Position numbers and translations under genes: made by a program. Positions 41,244 to 48,911 of a DNA stretch of 48,911 nt are shown here, piece after piece; the stretch's first letter is position 1; each line of letters starts with the position of its first letter. Source of the DNA: Lachnospiraceae bacterium (GTDB taxonomy: Bacteria; Bacillota; Clostridia; Lachnospirales; Lachnospiraceae); NCBI GenBank assembly GCA_029338875.1, contig JAQYBF010000092.1, positions 1-48,911 on the forward strand, read 5' to 3'. The notes below the pieces were generated by a model. It ran no database searches. It was not told where the DNA came from and worked only from the letters and a program-made list of their open reading frames with translations.

Positions 41244-42404
41244 TCAGTTTTCCTCCCATATTTTTTCGATCTGAGAGGACGCAAAGGCCCTCTGTTCCTC
41301 GTTCATCGGCTGGTTATTGATCTGTTCATAGAGGTCCTCGAAAAGCTCCAGGGGAGTCCGGTGGTCGACATCGATCTCCCGGTCCAGTCTCTGATTGCTC
41401 CGCGTCCTGGTATTGTCATAGGAGAGATGCATGAGATTGGGATAGACATCCCGAAGTTTACCAATAGCATCCGGCACATCCTCCTCATCGGTCAGGATGA
41501 CCTGGATGTAATCATCGGTCGCCGTGCCCTCGTAATTTTCCCTTGCCATGAGATCATTGTATTTTCCCTTAATGGTCCGCATGTCATGCATTGGGATGAG
41601 GTCCGCGGTCCGGATCTGAATATCAGCCTTGCCCTGAATTTCAACAATCGTTACCGATTTATGCTGATGCTCCTCGGAAAAGGAGTATTTGAGCGGCGAA
41701 CCGGCATAGCGGATCGTATCTCTCCCGATCCTCTGCGGACCGTGCAGATGCCCCAGGGCTACATAGTCAAAGGGAGCAAAGACGGACGGGTCTACATTAT
41801 CGAGGCCTCCGATGCTTAAGTCGGTAAGCTCCTCGGAATCCGAGGTCACGGAACCGGCGACGAACTGATGGGCAATGAGAATATTGACCCGGTCCGGATC
41901 AACCGCCATCTCGTCAATGACCTCTCGCATCATCCCGGTGTAGTCATTGGTCCCAAGCTCGATCCCCTTTTCCGCAAAGGCCCCTCTGACACTGGCTGGC
42001 TTGATGAAGGGAAGCATGTAGATGTCCGCCTCCTGATCCCCGGCCTTGAGGACAAGCGGATTTATTGGTTCTCTTCCGTCATAGACCCTGGAGATATGGA
42101 TCCCGCTCTGATCGATAAATTTAGACCCGAAGGACAGTCGTTCCGCCGAATCGTGATTTCCGCTGATGATGAAGGTCTGGATCTTCCGTTCTGCGATTTT
42201 CAGAAGAAAATCCTCCAGAAGGCCCATGGCCTCGGTCGATGCTATGGATTTGTCGTAGACGTCCCCTGCGATCAGGATGCCGTCCGGCTTCTCCGCATCG
42301 ATAATCTGTAGAATTTTAAGCAGGATATACTTCTGATCCTCGATCATGGAAAATTCATTGACCCTCTTTCCCAGATGAAGATCGGATAGATGGATAAGTT
42401 TCAT
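41244..42404 (-). CDS. sbcD: Exonuclease subunit SbcD (Mre11-like nuclease)
   Basis: 386 residues. The phosphoesterase motifs are in order: SDLHLG (Asp8, His10), AGDVYD (Asp48), SGNHDS (Asn83, His84), AHQF and GHLHGP, the two-metal site of Mre11 nucleases. A C-terminal capping domain follows. It works with SbcC on hairpin and blocked DNA ends. The gene is followed immediately by sbcC, so the two are one unit. The upstream intergenic region holds a copy of the recurring repeat element. Confidence 0.95.
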   Translation of the reverse strand: MKLIHLSDLHLGKRVNEFSMIEDQKYILLKILQIIDAEKPDGILIAGDVYDKSIASTEAMGLLEDFLLKIAERKIQTFIISGNHDSAERLSFGSKFIDQSGIHISRVYDGREPINPLVLKAGDQEADIYMLPFIKPASVRGAFAEKGIELGTNDYTGMMREVIDEMAVDPDRVNILIAHQFVAGSVTSDSEELTDLSIGGLDNVDPSVFAPFDYVALGHLHGPQRIGRDTIRYAGSPLKYSFSEEHQHKSVTIVEIQGKADIQIRTADLIPMHDMRTIKGKYNDLMARENYEGTATDDYIQVILTDEEDVPDAIGKLRDVYPNLMHLSYDNTRTRSNQRLDREIDVDHRTPLELFEDLYEQINNQPMNEEQRAFASSQIEKIWEEN

Positions 42405-42427
42405 ATGACCCCCTTATTTGTCTTGAT

Positions 42428-42500
42428 ACTATGATCAGCGGATTCGCTGCGCACTTCGTGCTCCCGCGATCCTCCCTCAGATTGGTGACACTATTATCAT
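42428..42500. repeat. Shortened copy of the structured intergenic repeat
   Basis: GGATTCGC (42440-42447) and GCGATCC (42466-42472) form the same stem as at 31785-31816. The loop shares CTTCGTGCTC and is followed by the same CTCCCTCAG. The right end GACACTATTATCA matches GACACTGTTATTACA of the larger copy, while the CCCTCAGC partner and the third hairpin are missing. It lies between sbcD and the YdcF-like gene. From 42501 to 42666 I see only AT-rich sequence. Confidence 0.5.
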
Positions 42501-42666
42501 TATAACCAAGTCCATTGTTTCTTCCATATCATAAATATTTCTTCTATGCTATGATGGTAGCGGATTTAAGGGCCTGCCTGTACTGTGTCCTTGAAAGACA
42601 AATGACGACCTATTCGCAGTCAAGCCCGCTCCTGCAGCAAAAAATGATAAGTACAAAGGGTATGAT

Positions 42667-43407
42667 ATGGCATTTATCCTCTTTCTGATCTCCGGAATCA
42701 TATTGATCATTTACGGAATCCTGGTTGGTTCAGCCCAGTCAGGCTCGAATTTTTTTCTGGTCTGGCTCCTGATCGGCGGCCTCCTGGTTCTCTTCGGCTT
42801 CGCTCTTCATTTCCACTGGCTGGACCCTGTGCCCATCTGGATTCGGCGGATCTGCCGGCTACTTCTGGTATGTATTCTGATCCTGATCGGGATCGGCATT
42901 GCCTGCAGTCTTTCCGGCTTTGGCAAGGTATCTAAGACCAGTGCGGATACGATCATTGTTCTGGGTGCTCAGATCCGCGGCGATCAGCCCTCCCGGGTTC
43001 TTCTTTACCGGCTGAATACGGCTGAGGCTTATCTTAAGAAGCACCCGGATACAAACTGCATTGTTTCCGGCGGCCAGGGAGCGAATGAGACCCGGGCGGA
43101 GGCTGCTGTCATGAAGGCCTGGCTCGTGGACCACGGCATCGATTCGAACCGAATCCAGGTTGAAGATAAATCCAGAAATACGAATCAAAACCTTCTTTTC
43201 AGTCAGAAGCTTCTGGAGACAGAGACAGACCGGATTGCCATTGTCACCAATAACTTCCATGTCTTTCGGAGCGTAAAACTGGCGGAAAAGCAGGGCTATC
43301 GCCATATTTCGGGCATTCCGGCGCCGACCGCACCCTTTTACCTGCCCAATAATATGCTTCGGGAATCGCTGGCAATTATCAAGGACAAGCTGATGGGGCA
43401 TATCTAA
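42667..43407 (+). CDS. YdcF/SanA-like DUF218 membrane protein
   Basis: 246 residues. Three N-terminal membrane helices (about 3-25, 33-50, 62-80) anchor a DUF218 domain: ADTIIVLGAQIRGDQPSRVL, IVSGGQGANETRAEA, VEDKSRNTNQNL and AIVTNNFHVFRS. These conserved residues form the pocket of ElyC/SanA/YdcF proteins, which are linked to envelope integrity; YdcF binds S-adenosylmethionine. The domain would face outside. Start ATG at 42667 with AAGGG upstream. It is a single-gene unit. Confidence 0.88.
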   Translation: MAFILFLISGIILIIYGILVGSAQSGSNFFLVWLLIGGLLVLFGFALHFHWLDPVPIWIRRICRLLLVCILILIGIGIACSLSGFGKVSKTSADTIIVLGAQIRGDQPSRVLLYRLNTAEAYLKKHPDTNCIVSGGQGANETRAEAAVMKAWLVDHGIDSNRIQVEDKSRNTNQNLLFSQKLLETETDRIAIVTNNFHVFRSVKLAEKQGYRHISGIPAPTAPFYLPNNMLRESLAIIKDKLMGHI

Positions 43408-43464
43408 TAAAATTTTCCGGCAAAGATGCACTTGCATAAAAATGGGGAATGTCGGATTGCTCTG

Positions 43465-43493
43465 TTATCACCTGTTAAAAGAAGTGTTATAAA
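43465..43493 (+). promoter_or_regulatory. Promoter of the HAD phosphatase gene
   Basis: TTATCA (43465-43470), 17-bp spacer, TATAAA (43488-43493), about 75 bp before the start codon. Confidence 0.4.
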
Positions 43494-43567
43494 AGAGTAT
43501 TGGTAAACCTTCGCAGGTTTAAAAGATTCTGCGATTCAAATTTAAAGCTAATGAAGGAGACCCGAAA

Positions 43568-44350
43568 ATGATGGAGAAAAATACTGAAAGCACAGTAAAG
43601 AATAACAAAGAATCAAAAGCATCTGCTTCTGCCCGCTACAAAGCAGCCATTTTCGATATGGACGGAACAGTTCTGGATACTCTGGAAGACTTGAAGGATG
43701 CCCTGAACTGGGCTTTAAAGGAATGCGGTCACGAAATCACCCTGACTCGGGAACAGACCGCTCACTGTTTCGGAAGCGCCGTTCATGTTGCTATTCAGAG
43801 AGCCCTTTCGATTGAGGCCGGTATGACTGAGGACGATCTGCTTGTCATCGGAACCGCCGGCCACGAGACAGTCGATGGCATTTCAGAAGATGAAGTCAAT
43901 CGCATTCAAGCGGTTTATAAGCCTTATTATGAAGCACACTGCGGAGATAAGACCGGTCCCTATGCCGGCATCCCGGAATCCATTCAGAAGCTTCGCTCTG
44001 CCGGAATCCGCTGCGCAGTCGTCTCCAACAAGCCGGATCCGGCCGTTCAGTCCCTTGTCGCTTCGGATTTTCCGGGTGTCTTCGACTTTGCTCTGGGTGA
44101 AAAGGCCGGAACCCGCAGAAAACCGGCGCCGGATATGACGCTTCAGTCCTTAAAGGCGCTGGGTGTGGATCCTGAGGATGCGGTCTACATTGGTGACACG
44201 GAGATTGACTTCCGGACTGCCAAGAATTCCGGCCTGGACTGCATTTCTGTCACCTGGGGCTTCCGAGGCAGGAAATTCCTTGAGAATCTGGGTTCTAAAG
44301 TCATTGTAGACACTCCCGAAGAGATGGCGGATCATATTCTCGGGAAGTAA
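43568..44350 (+). CDS. HAD family phosphatase (phosphoglycolate phosphatase-like)
   Basis: 260 residues. All four HAD motifs are present: FDMDGT with nucleophile Asp30 and Asp32, Ser153 in VVSNKPD, Lys185 in RRKPAPD, and GDTEID with Asp210/Asp214. A C1-type helical cap lies between motifs I and II. This matches Gph/PGMB-type hydrolases acting on small phosphorylated metabolites. The first 24 residues are a charged, low-complexity extension, so a later start is possible, but AAGGAGACC lies before the ATG at 43568. The stop is immediately next to the convergent Nudix gene's stop. Confidence 0.9.
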   Translation: MMEKNTESTVKNNKESKASASARYKAAIFDMDGTVLDTLEDLKDALNWALKECGHEITLTREQTAHCFGSAVHVAIQRALSIEAGMTEDDLLVIGTAGHETVDGISEDEVNRIQAVYKPYYEAHCGDKTGPYAGIPESIQKLRSAGIRCAVVSNKPDPAVQSLVASDFPGVFDFALGEKAGTRRKPAPDMTLQSLKALGVDPEDAVYIGDTEIDFRTAKNSGLDCISVTWGFRGRKFLENLGSKVIVDTPEEMADHILGK

Positions 44351-45097
44351 TTACTTCAGCCTGGGCTTTATGACCTCGATCATATTCCAGATAATCTCAG
44401 CAGTCAGGCCCCAGATCAGACCTTCGGGCGTATCATAGAAGTAGACCGGCCGATGGACATCGCGCCATTTCAAGTCTCTTCCGCCCGGAATCTTATCAAA
44501 GGGGAAGTCCGGATCCGGACTGGTCTTCGCTGTTACGCCGCCGACAATGGGCTCATGCTCCAGGAACCAATCCAGAGGCAGGACGAAAACACGAGAAATC
44601 TCGTCCTTCGAGAAGGTACCCTTGTAATTCTGAATCTCTCCCAAGAAAGATGTGACCTGGATTCCTCCGGGGCCCTGCAGGGCATGCATGGGACAGATCA
44701 CCCGGATCTTGTGACCGTTGACCCGGTTCAGCTCCAGCTCTTCCTCGGTTTCACGGGCCGCTGTGTCCTCGGGATTCTCACCCTCTTCCACATGGCCGCC
44801 AGGAAAGCAGATATCACCGCCCTGCGCTATATTCTCGGAACGCACTTCAAAAAGCAGATTGTAGCCGGTCGACCGGTCATCATCCGCTGCCTTCTGCAGG
44901 AGCTGGGCAAAGCCGGCATAGGCATTCTCCTTGTGAAGATGAAAATCCTCTTCCGGATCGTCCTTGGATTCCTGATATTTCAATGCTTTCGGCACCTGCG
45001 TATCGTGAAGAAGCGGAATCAGGACCGCTGCTCTTCTTTGATCCCAGGCTACCGGCTCCAGGCTATGTTTTCTTAAACTTTCCAGATTTAAATTCAT
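44351..45097 (-). CDS. Nudix hydrolase, CoA pyrophosphatase-like
   Basis: 248 residues. The Nudix box spans about 101-123 (GHVEEGE...REtEEELEL), with the metal Glu residues of RExxEE intact at 116, 119 and 120; the usual Gly near the end of the box is Glu122. RRAAVLIPLL near the N-terminus and the GGDICFPGG entry point are those of the NudL/YeaB CoA pyrophosphatase group, which cleaves CoA to phosphopantetheine and 3',5'-ADP. The gene starts 9 bp after homoserine dehydrogenase on the same strand, with the hom stop region supplying GGAG. Confidence 0.88.
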   Translation of the reverse strand: MNLNLESLRKHSLEPVAWDQRRAAVLIPLLHDTQVPKALKYQESKDDPEEDFHLHKENAYAGFAQLLQKAADDDRSTGYNLLFEVRSENIAQGGDICFPGGHVEEGENPEDTAARETEEELELNRVNGHKIRVICPMHALQGPGGIQVTSFLGEIQNYKGTFSKDEISRVFVLPLDWFLEHEPIVGGVTAKTSPDPDFPFDKIPGGRDLKWRDVHRPVYFYDTPEGLIWGLTAEIIWNMIEVIKPRLK

Positions 45098-45106
45098 ATT
45101 AATGTC

Positions 45107-46396
45107 TTACTCCAGCACCCTCAGCACATTGTCAATGCTCTTGACTGAATGATTCTTCATCAGGACATTCAATGCGGTCTCCAGAACATTCCGCTCCACA
45201 TCGTGAACGATAATGATAATGGAAACGACGCCATCCTCTTCCTTATCGGACTGCTGGGTCATGGTCCGGATACTGATCTCATAGGTACCAAGCGTGGATG
45301 CGATCTGACCCAGGACACCGGGCCGGTCCTCTGCGCGAAGGCGGACATAATAGGGATTCTGTCCCTCTCCGCGAAAATCCAGATCGGCATCGTAACGAAG
45401 ATGAGGTGTCAGATCATAAGCCGCGCCCTTCTCAATCTTTCTGGCTTCGCCGATCACATCACCGATGACCGCACTTCCGGTCGGATAAGGGCCGGCGCCG
45501 CGTCCGTAAAACATGAGATTGTCGACGGCATTTCCGGTAATGTAGACCGCGTTGAACTCATTATTGACATTGGCCAGCGGGTGATCCAGAGGAACCAGAG
45601 ACGGCTCGACATTGCAGGTCAGGGCGCCGTCATGGCTCTCTGCAGAGGCAAGGAGCTTAATCGTATAGCCGAATTCCCGGGCAAAATTGATATCCTTGCT
45701 GCTGATATCCGAAATGCCCCGGGTCGGAATGTCTTCCGGTGCAACACCGATACCGAAGAGCAGAGAGATCAGAATCGAAAGCTTATTGGCTGCATCGATT
45801 CCCTCGACATCAGAGGTCGGATCCGCTTCGGCAAAGCCCTTGGCCTGGGCATCCTTCAGGACATCCTCATAGGAAGCGCCGTCCTCGGTCATCCGTGTCA
45901 GGATATAGTTGGTGGTTCCATTCAGGATACCCTGAACAGAGGAGAATTCATTGCAGATCAGGGCGCTGGTGATGGCATTCAGAATAGGAATACCGCCGGC
46001 GACACTGGCCTCGAAACGAAGCATAAGCTGCTTCTCGGTTGCAAGCTCCTGAAGCATCCTGCCGTTTTTGGCAATGGCAGCCTTGTTGGCGGTAACGACA
46101 TGCTTTCCGGCCTTCAGAGCCTCTGCCATAAAGGTGGTGGCCGGCTCGACTCCGCCGATCAGCTCAATTACAATCTGAATTTCCGGATCATCCAGGATAT
46201 CCCGGATGTCAGTAACATACTTTTCCTTGGGAATATCGATACCGCGGTCCTTTTCCGGATGGCGGTTTAAGATCTTTACAATCTGAAGATCCAGATCCGT
46301 AGCCTCTTCGATCTTATGGCGGTTGGTCTCCAGAGTCATATAAGTGCCGCGGCCTATATTTCCAATGCCGAGCATTCCGATTTTTACAGTCTTCAT
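45107..46396 (-). CDS. hom: Homoserine dehydrogenase
   Basis: 429 residues: an N-terminal NAD(P) fold (GMLGIGNIG, 7-15), the TANKAAIAK active-site segment (103-110), GILNGTTNYIL (156-166), the catalytic stretch EADPTSDVEGIDAANKL, and a C-terminal ACT domain (about 350-429, RAEDRPGVLGQIAS). It reduces aspartate semialdehyde to homoserine for threonine and methionine synthesis. The ACT domain suggests threonine feedback. The ATG at 46396 is chosen because GAGGAC precedes it and the NAD fold starts there; the frame is open upstream for 22 codons, part of which is a CTGTGG/CCACAG hairpin. No thrB or thrC is adjacent. Confidence 0.95.
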   Translation of the reverse strand: MKTVKIGMLGIGNIGRGTYMTLETNRHKIEEATDLDLQIVKILNRHPEKDRGIDIPKEKYVTDIRDILDDPEIQIVIELIGGVEPATTFMAEALKAGKHVVTANKAAIAKNGRMLQELATEKQLMLRFEASVAGGIPILNAITSALICNEFSSVQGILNGTTNYILTRMTEDGASYEDVLKDAQAKGFAEADPTSDVEGIDAANKLSILISLLFGIGVAPEDIPTRGISDISSKDINFAREFGYTIKLLASAESHDGALTCNVEPSLVPLDHPLANVNNEFNAVYITGNAVDNLMFYGRGAGPYPTGSAVIGDVIGEARKIEKGAAYDLTPHLRYDADLDFRGEGQNPYYVRLRAEDRPGVLGQIASTLGTYEISIRTMTQQSDKEEDGVVSIIIIVHDVERNVLETALNVLMKNHSVKSIDNVLRVLE

Positions 46397-46630
46397 GTCG
46401 TCCTCGCTATTCTTTTTTCCTTGGGCTGTTTTCGCGCCGGCTCCGGTCGCTGTGGATTCCACAGGATGAAATCAGCGGCAGCTCTGTGCTCTTTTGTTCT
46501 TTTTCCTGTTTCCTATAAAAATACTTCCAGTTCTTTATTCTACTACAAGAAGCGGCATCCTGTATAGATTCTGAATTTTTATACCGGCCGGGCTTTTCCC
46601 ATACTTCGAATCCTTCTGATCATGCGGTTT

Positions 46631-46738
46631 CTATTTTGAACTCATCTGATAATACTGCGGATCCTTTTGCAGATCCATCTGATGACGATGCAGATCATTT
46701 TTCAGATCCGTCTGGCAAATATAGACCAGCTCCGTCAT
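46631..46738 (-). CDS. Possible 35-residue protein behind the CDF transporter
   Basis: A short frame begins with ATG four bases after the stop codon of the cation exporter gene and ends with TAG at 46631. It is rich in Asp, Gln and Leu and has a repeating LxxDLxxD-type pattern (TDLKNDLHRH, QMDLQKDPQY). The composition looks protein-like rather than random, and the spacing allows coupling with the upstream gene. The ribosome binding site (AAGTAGG) is weak and close. No function is proposed; it could be chance. Confidence 0.3.
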   Translation of the reverse strand: MTELVYICQTDLKNDLHRHQMDLQKDPQYYQMSSK

Positions 46739-46741
46739 TTC

Positions 46742-47932
46742 CTACTTTCTCTTCACCGTCTCTACCGTGTAGTCGGTATCGAAATGAATGTGGCAGTGGT
46801 ATTTGCCATCGATGGTCCGGCTGACTCCGTCCTGGATCTCATTTTTCAATTCTTCCGGTGTCAGCTCAAAGCCGAAAGGCATAAGGACATCAAAGACAAG
46901 ATTCGTGTGCTCCGAGCCCGGAACGGTCCGGAAGTCATGCATGGACAGGCTGGGGCTGATCTCCTGGAGAACCGAACGGACCTGTTCCTGAAGCTTCAAA
47001 ACTCTGGGATCGTCCGTCACAATGGGATCCATATGGATGGTCGCCGTGCAGTGAAGCTTGTCCTCCAACTCTCTCTCCGCCTTGTCAATGATGTCATGAA
47101 GCTCGATGATATTTCCGTCGGCCGGAACCTCTGCATGAAGGGAAACAATCCGGCGGCCGGGCCCGTAATCATGAACGATCAGATCGTGAATGCCCGTAAT
47201 CCGCTTGTCCTGATGGCGCATGATATGCCGGACTTCCTTGATAAATTCCGGATCCGGAGCTGTGCCGAGCAGAGGATTCAGGGTCTCTTTGGCCGATTTA
47301 ACCCCGCCGAAGAGGACAAAAACCCCGACAAAGAGACCGCCGACCGCATCCAGCCAGGGAATGCCGGTAAAATGAGTCAGCACCGTTGTTAAAATGACAA
47401 CTCCGGTGGAAATGCAGTCGGAAAGGGAGTCTACGGCTACCGCCTGAATGGTCGGGGAGCTGATCTTCTTTCCGATCGACCGGTTATAGAAAGCCATATA
47501 ACATTTGACCAGAATGGTCAGGGCAAGAATCAGGATCAGGACCGGGGAAAAGACAGTTTCCCTGGGATGAATCAGACGTCCGACCGATTCCTTCAGAAGT
47601 TCAAAGGCCATGATCAGAATCAGGGTGGATACGATAAATCCGGCGATGTACTCAATCCGTCCGTGACCGAAGGGATGCTCGGGATCCGGCTTTTCCTCGG
47701 ACATTCGGAAACCGACCATGGTCACAATGGAAGATCCGAAATCCGACAGGTTGTTCATGGCATCGGCGATGATGGAAATGGAGCCGGAAAAAAGTCCGGC
47801 CAGGATCTTTCCGACAAAAAGGAAGAGATTCAGGATAATGCCTGCAATACCGCAGATTTTTCCGTAAAGGGCCCGCTGGTCCGCCTCGCTCGTGCCCGGT
47901 TTTATGAAGATTTTCTTTAATACAGTAATCAT
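46742..47932 (-). CDS. Cation diffusion facilitator family exporter, probably Mn2+
   Basis: 396 residues: six membrane helices (about 28-190) followed by a cytoplasmic ferredoxin-like dimerisation domain and an extra C-terminal segment. The helix 2 metal motif is N60xxxD64 in ADAMNNLSD, the helix 5 motif D168xxxD172 in VDSLSD, and HPFGHGR is at 86-92. An Asn/Asp plus Asp/Asp set instead of HxxxD is the pattern of manganese-type CDF exporters such as MntE. It would export Mn2+ with protons. ATG at 47932 matches the usual family start (AGGGA upstream); an ATG seven codons earlier also has a weak box. Confidence 0.88.
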   Translation of the reverse strand: MITVLKKIFIKPGTSEADQRALYGKICGIAGIILNLFLFVGKILAGLFSGSISIIADAMNNLSDFGSSIVTMVGFRMSEEKPDPEHPFGHGRIEYIAGFIVSTLILIMAFELLKESVGRLIHPRETVFSPVLILILALTILVKCYMAFYNRSIGKKISSPTIQAVAVDSLSDCISTGVVILTTVLTHFTGIPWLDAVGGLFVGVFVLFGGVKSAKETLNPLLGTAPDPEFIKEVRHIMRHQDKRITGIHDLIVHDYGPGRRIVSLHAEVPADGNIIELHDIIDKAERELEDKLHCTATIHMDPIVTDDPRVLKLQEQVRSVLQEISPSLSMHDFRTVPGSEHTNLVFDVLMPFGFELTPEELKNEIQDGVSRTIDGKYHCHIHFDTDYTVETVKRK

Positions 47933-47953
47933 AGAAATCCCTGCTTTTAACAT

Positions 47954-48266
47954 CTATGCCTCAAAGTATCTGCTTCAGCGTATTTCTTCTTTCTTTATTT
48001 ATTCGGCTCCATGCCTGCTGATTTCCCGGCAGGGAACCGCATCTGTTCTTTTTGTTCATAAAGTATATTGCCTACTATAATATCACAAGAAGGAAAGGAA
48101 AACAGGTTTTGAAATGGCTCTTTTGTTCGTCCCATGAATAAGCTAAAATAGTCAGGGATTTGCGCCGGAGTATGAACCGGTCATGCCGGACATCCCCGTG
48201 ACAGAACCCGCGGAACATCTGCCGCAATAAGACAGATCACATAGACCGCCTAGAAAGGACCCGCAT
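47954..48266. other. Divergent intergenic region between CDF exporter and M42 peptidase
   Basis: About 310 bp without a gene. TATAAT-like boxes occur on both strands near 48065-48085 (plus: TTGTTC, 18 bp, TATAAT at 48077-48082). No terminator, riboswitch or clear operator was recognised. Confidence 0.4.
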
Positions 48267-48911
48267 ATGGAAACCAAAGAATATCTGACCTATATCGGAA
48301 ATGAATTGAAATCTCTGACCGCAATCGCCAGCCCGACCGGCTTTACAAAGCATGCAGCAGATTATGTCATGAAGGAACTCGAAGGCCTTGGATATGAGCC
48401 CAGCTTAAGCCGCAAGGGCAATGTCCACTGCGAAATCGGAGGACAGGGCCATCCCCTGGTACTGGCTGCCCACGTCGATACCCTGGGCGCCATGGTCCGC
48501 TCCATCAAGGACAACGGCCGCATCCGTCCGACCACCCTGGGCGGCCATCAGTGGTCCACCGCCGACGGCGAAAACTGCACCGTTTTCACCCGGGACGGCA
48601 GATCCTATACCGGTGTAGTCTTAAATAAAGAGCCTTCCGTCCATGTGGCGGATGAGAAGGTCGAGCCCAAGGAAGAGAACATGGAAATCCTTCTGGATGA
48701 AAATGTCGAAAGCAAGAATGACACCGAAGCTCTGGGCATCCAGACCGGTGACATCATTGCCATGGATCCGAGAACCATCATCACAGAATCCGGCTATATC
48801 AAGAGCCGTTTCCTTGATGATAAGCTTTCCGCTGCCATCCTTATCGGCTTTGCCCGTTGGGTAAAGGAAGAGAAAATTCAGCTGAAAAGAAAGATCACCC
48901 TGATTTTTACC
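48267..48911 (+). CDS. M42 family metallo-aminopeptidase, N-terminal part, cut by window edge
   Basis: The first 215 codons of a rightward gene. ATG at 48267 has AGAAAGGAC upstream. The M42 (PepA/FrvX/TET-type) motifs are AHVDTLGAMV (metal His69, Asp71), followed by a PDZ-like apical segment with TGDIIAMDPRT, then SRFLDDK with the bridging Asp184. The remaining metal and catalytic Glu/His residues lie past the edge. Such enzymes are large cytoplasmic oligomers that trim N-terminal residues from peptides. Confidence 0.9.
   Translation, partial: METKEYLTYIGNELKSLTAIASPTGFTKHAADYVMKELEGLGYEPSLSRKGNVHCEIGGQGHPLVLAAHVDTLGAMVRSIKDNGRIRPTTLGGHQWSTADGENCTVFTRDGRSYTGVVLNKEPSVHVADEKVEPKEENMEILLDENVESKNDTEALGIQTGDIIAMDPRTIITESGYIKSRFLDDKLSAAILIGFARWVKEEKIQLKRKITLIFT

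Noticed and set aside
45149-46270. 373-codon plus-strand frame opposite homoserine dehydrogenase
   Set aside because: Antisense shadow of a well-recognised enzyme; no start signal.
1-48911. CRISPR array, rRNA operon, prophage or integrative element
   Set aside because: No regularly spaced repeats, no rRNA-like stretch, no phage structural genes, no integrase; only the IS21-like remnant and small repeats were seen.

Overview
The window reads as a chromosomal segment of an anaerobic low-to-mid GC Firmicute, most likely a Lachnospiraceae-type Clostridium relative. This is inferred from strong GGAGG ribosome binding sites, frequent TTG/GTG starts, the gene families present (two MATE exporters, two SNF symporters, an OPT transporter, an iron-dependent alcohol dehydrogenase) and a small protein family I associate with Lachnospiraceae. 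No rRNA, tRNA, CRISPR array or prophage module was seen. Calls come from reading translations and motifs by eye; no database search was run.

Left part (1-9.8 kb): the start of an alpha/beta hydrolase runs off the left edge, followed by a gene fragment and a MATE exporter. Then comes a complete four-gene Wadjet (Jet) anti-plasmid defence operon in the order jetD-jetA-jetB-jetC, transcribed leftward. It has a MukB/SbcC-like ATPase and a Toprim nuclease and looks like the type III variety.

10-13.3 kb: a YwaF-like membrane protein, a ZIP metal transporter with a free-methionine-sulfoxide reductase, a truncated radical SAM gene and a small unknown protein. 13.3-19.2 kb, rightward: a membrane-anchored EAL phosphodiesterase with a degenerate GGDEF domain. 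It is followed by a three-gene set (SNF amino acid symporter, aminotransferase, D-2-hydroxyacid dehydrogenase) that together could import an amino acid, deaminate it and reduce the 2-oxoacid.

19.3-27.1 kb is the accessory-looking part: a ParE/Phd toxin-antitoxin pair, a secreted DNA/RNA nuclease, an unknown conserved protein, a second MATE exporter and an alcohol dehydrogenase with a good operator. After these come an orphan RelB-type antitoxin whose toxin is cut off next to an IS21-like transposase remnant, and a DUF4143-type ATPase behind two large palindromes.

27.2-36.1 kb, leftward: a Sir2 deacylase, an 813-residue adenosine-deaminase-like protein of about the size of RADAR RdrB but without an RdrA partner, a PfkB-family (nucleoside or pseudouridine type) kinase, a second SNF symporter, and an OPT peptide transporter overlapping a PqqD-like protein. 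36.2-48.9 kb is mostly housekeeping: phospholipase-C-like protein, two GNAT acetyltransferases, sbcDC, a YdcF-like protein, a HAD phosphatase, a Nudix CoA pyrophosphatase with homoserine dehydrogenase, a CDF (probably Mn) exporter with a small ORF behind it, and the start of an M42 peptidase.

A recurring structured intergenic repeat is present at about 9.96, 31.8 and 42.4 kb; its largest copy is bounded by 9-bp inverted ends.
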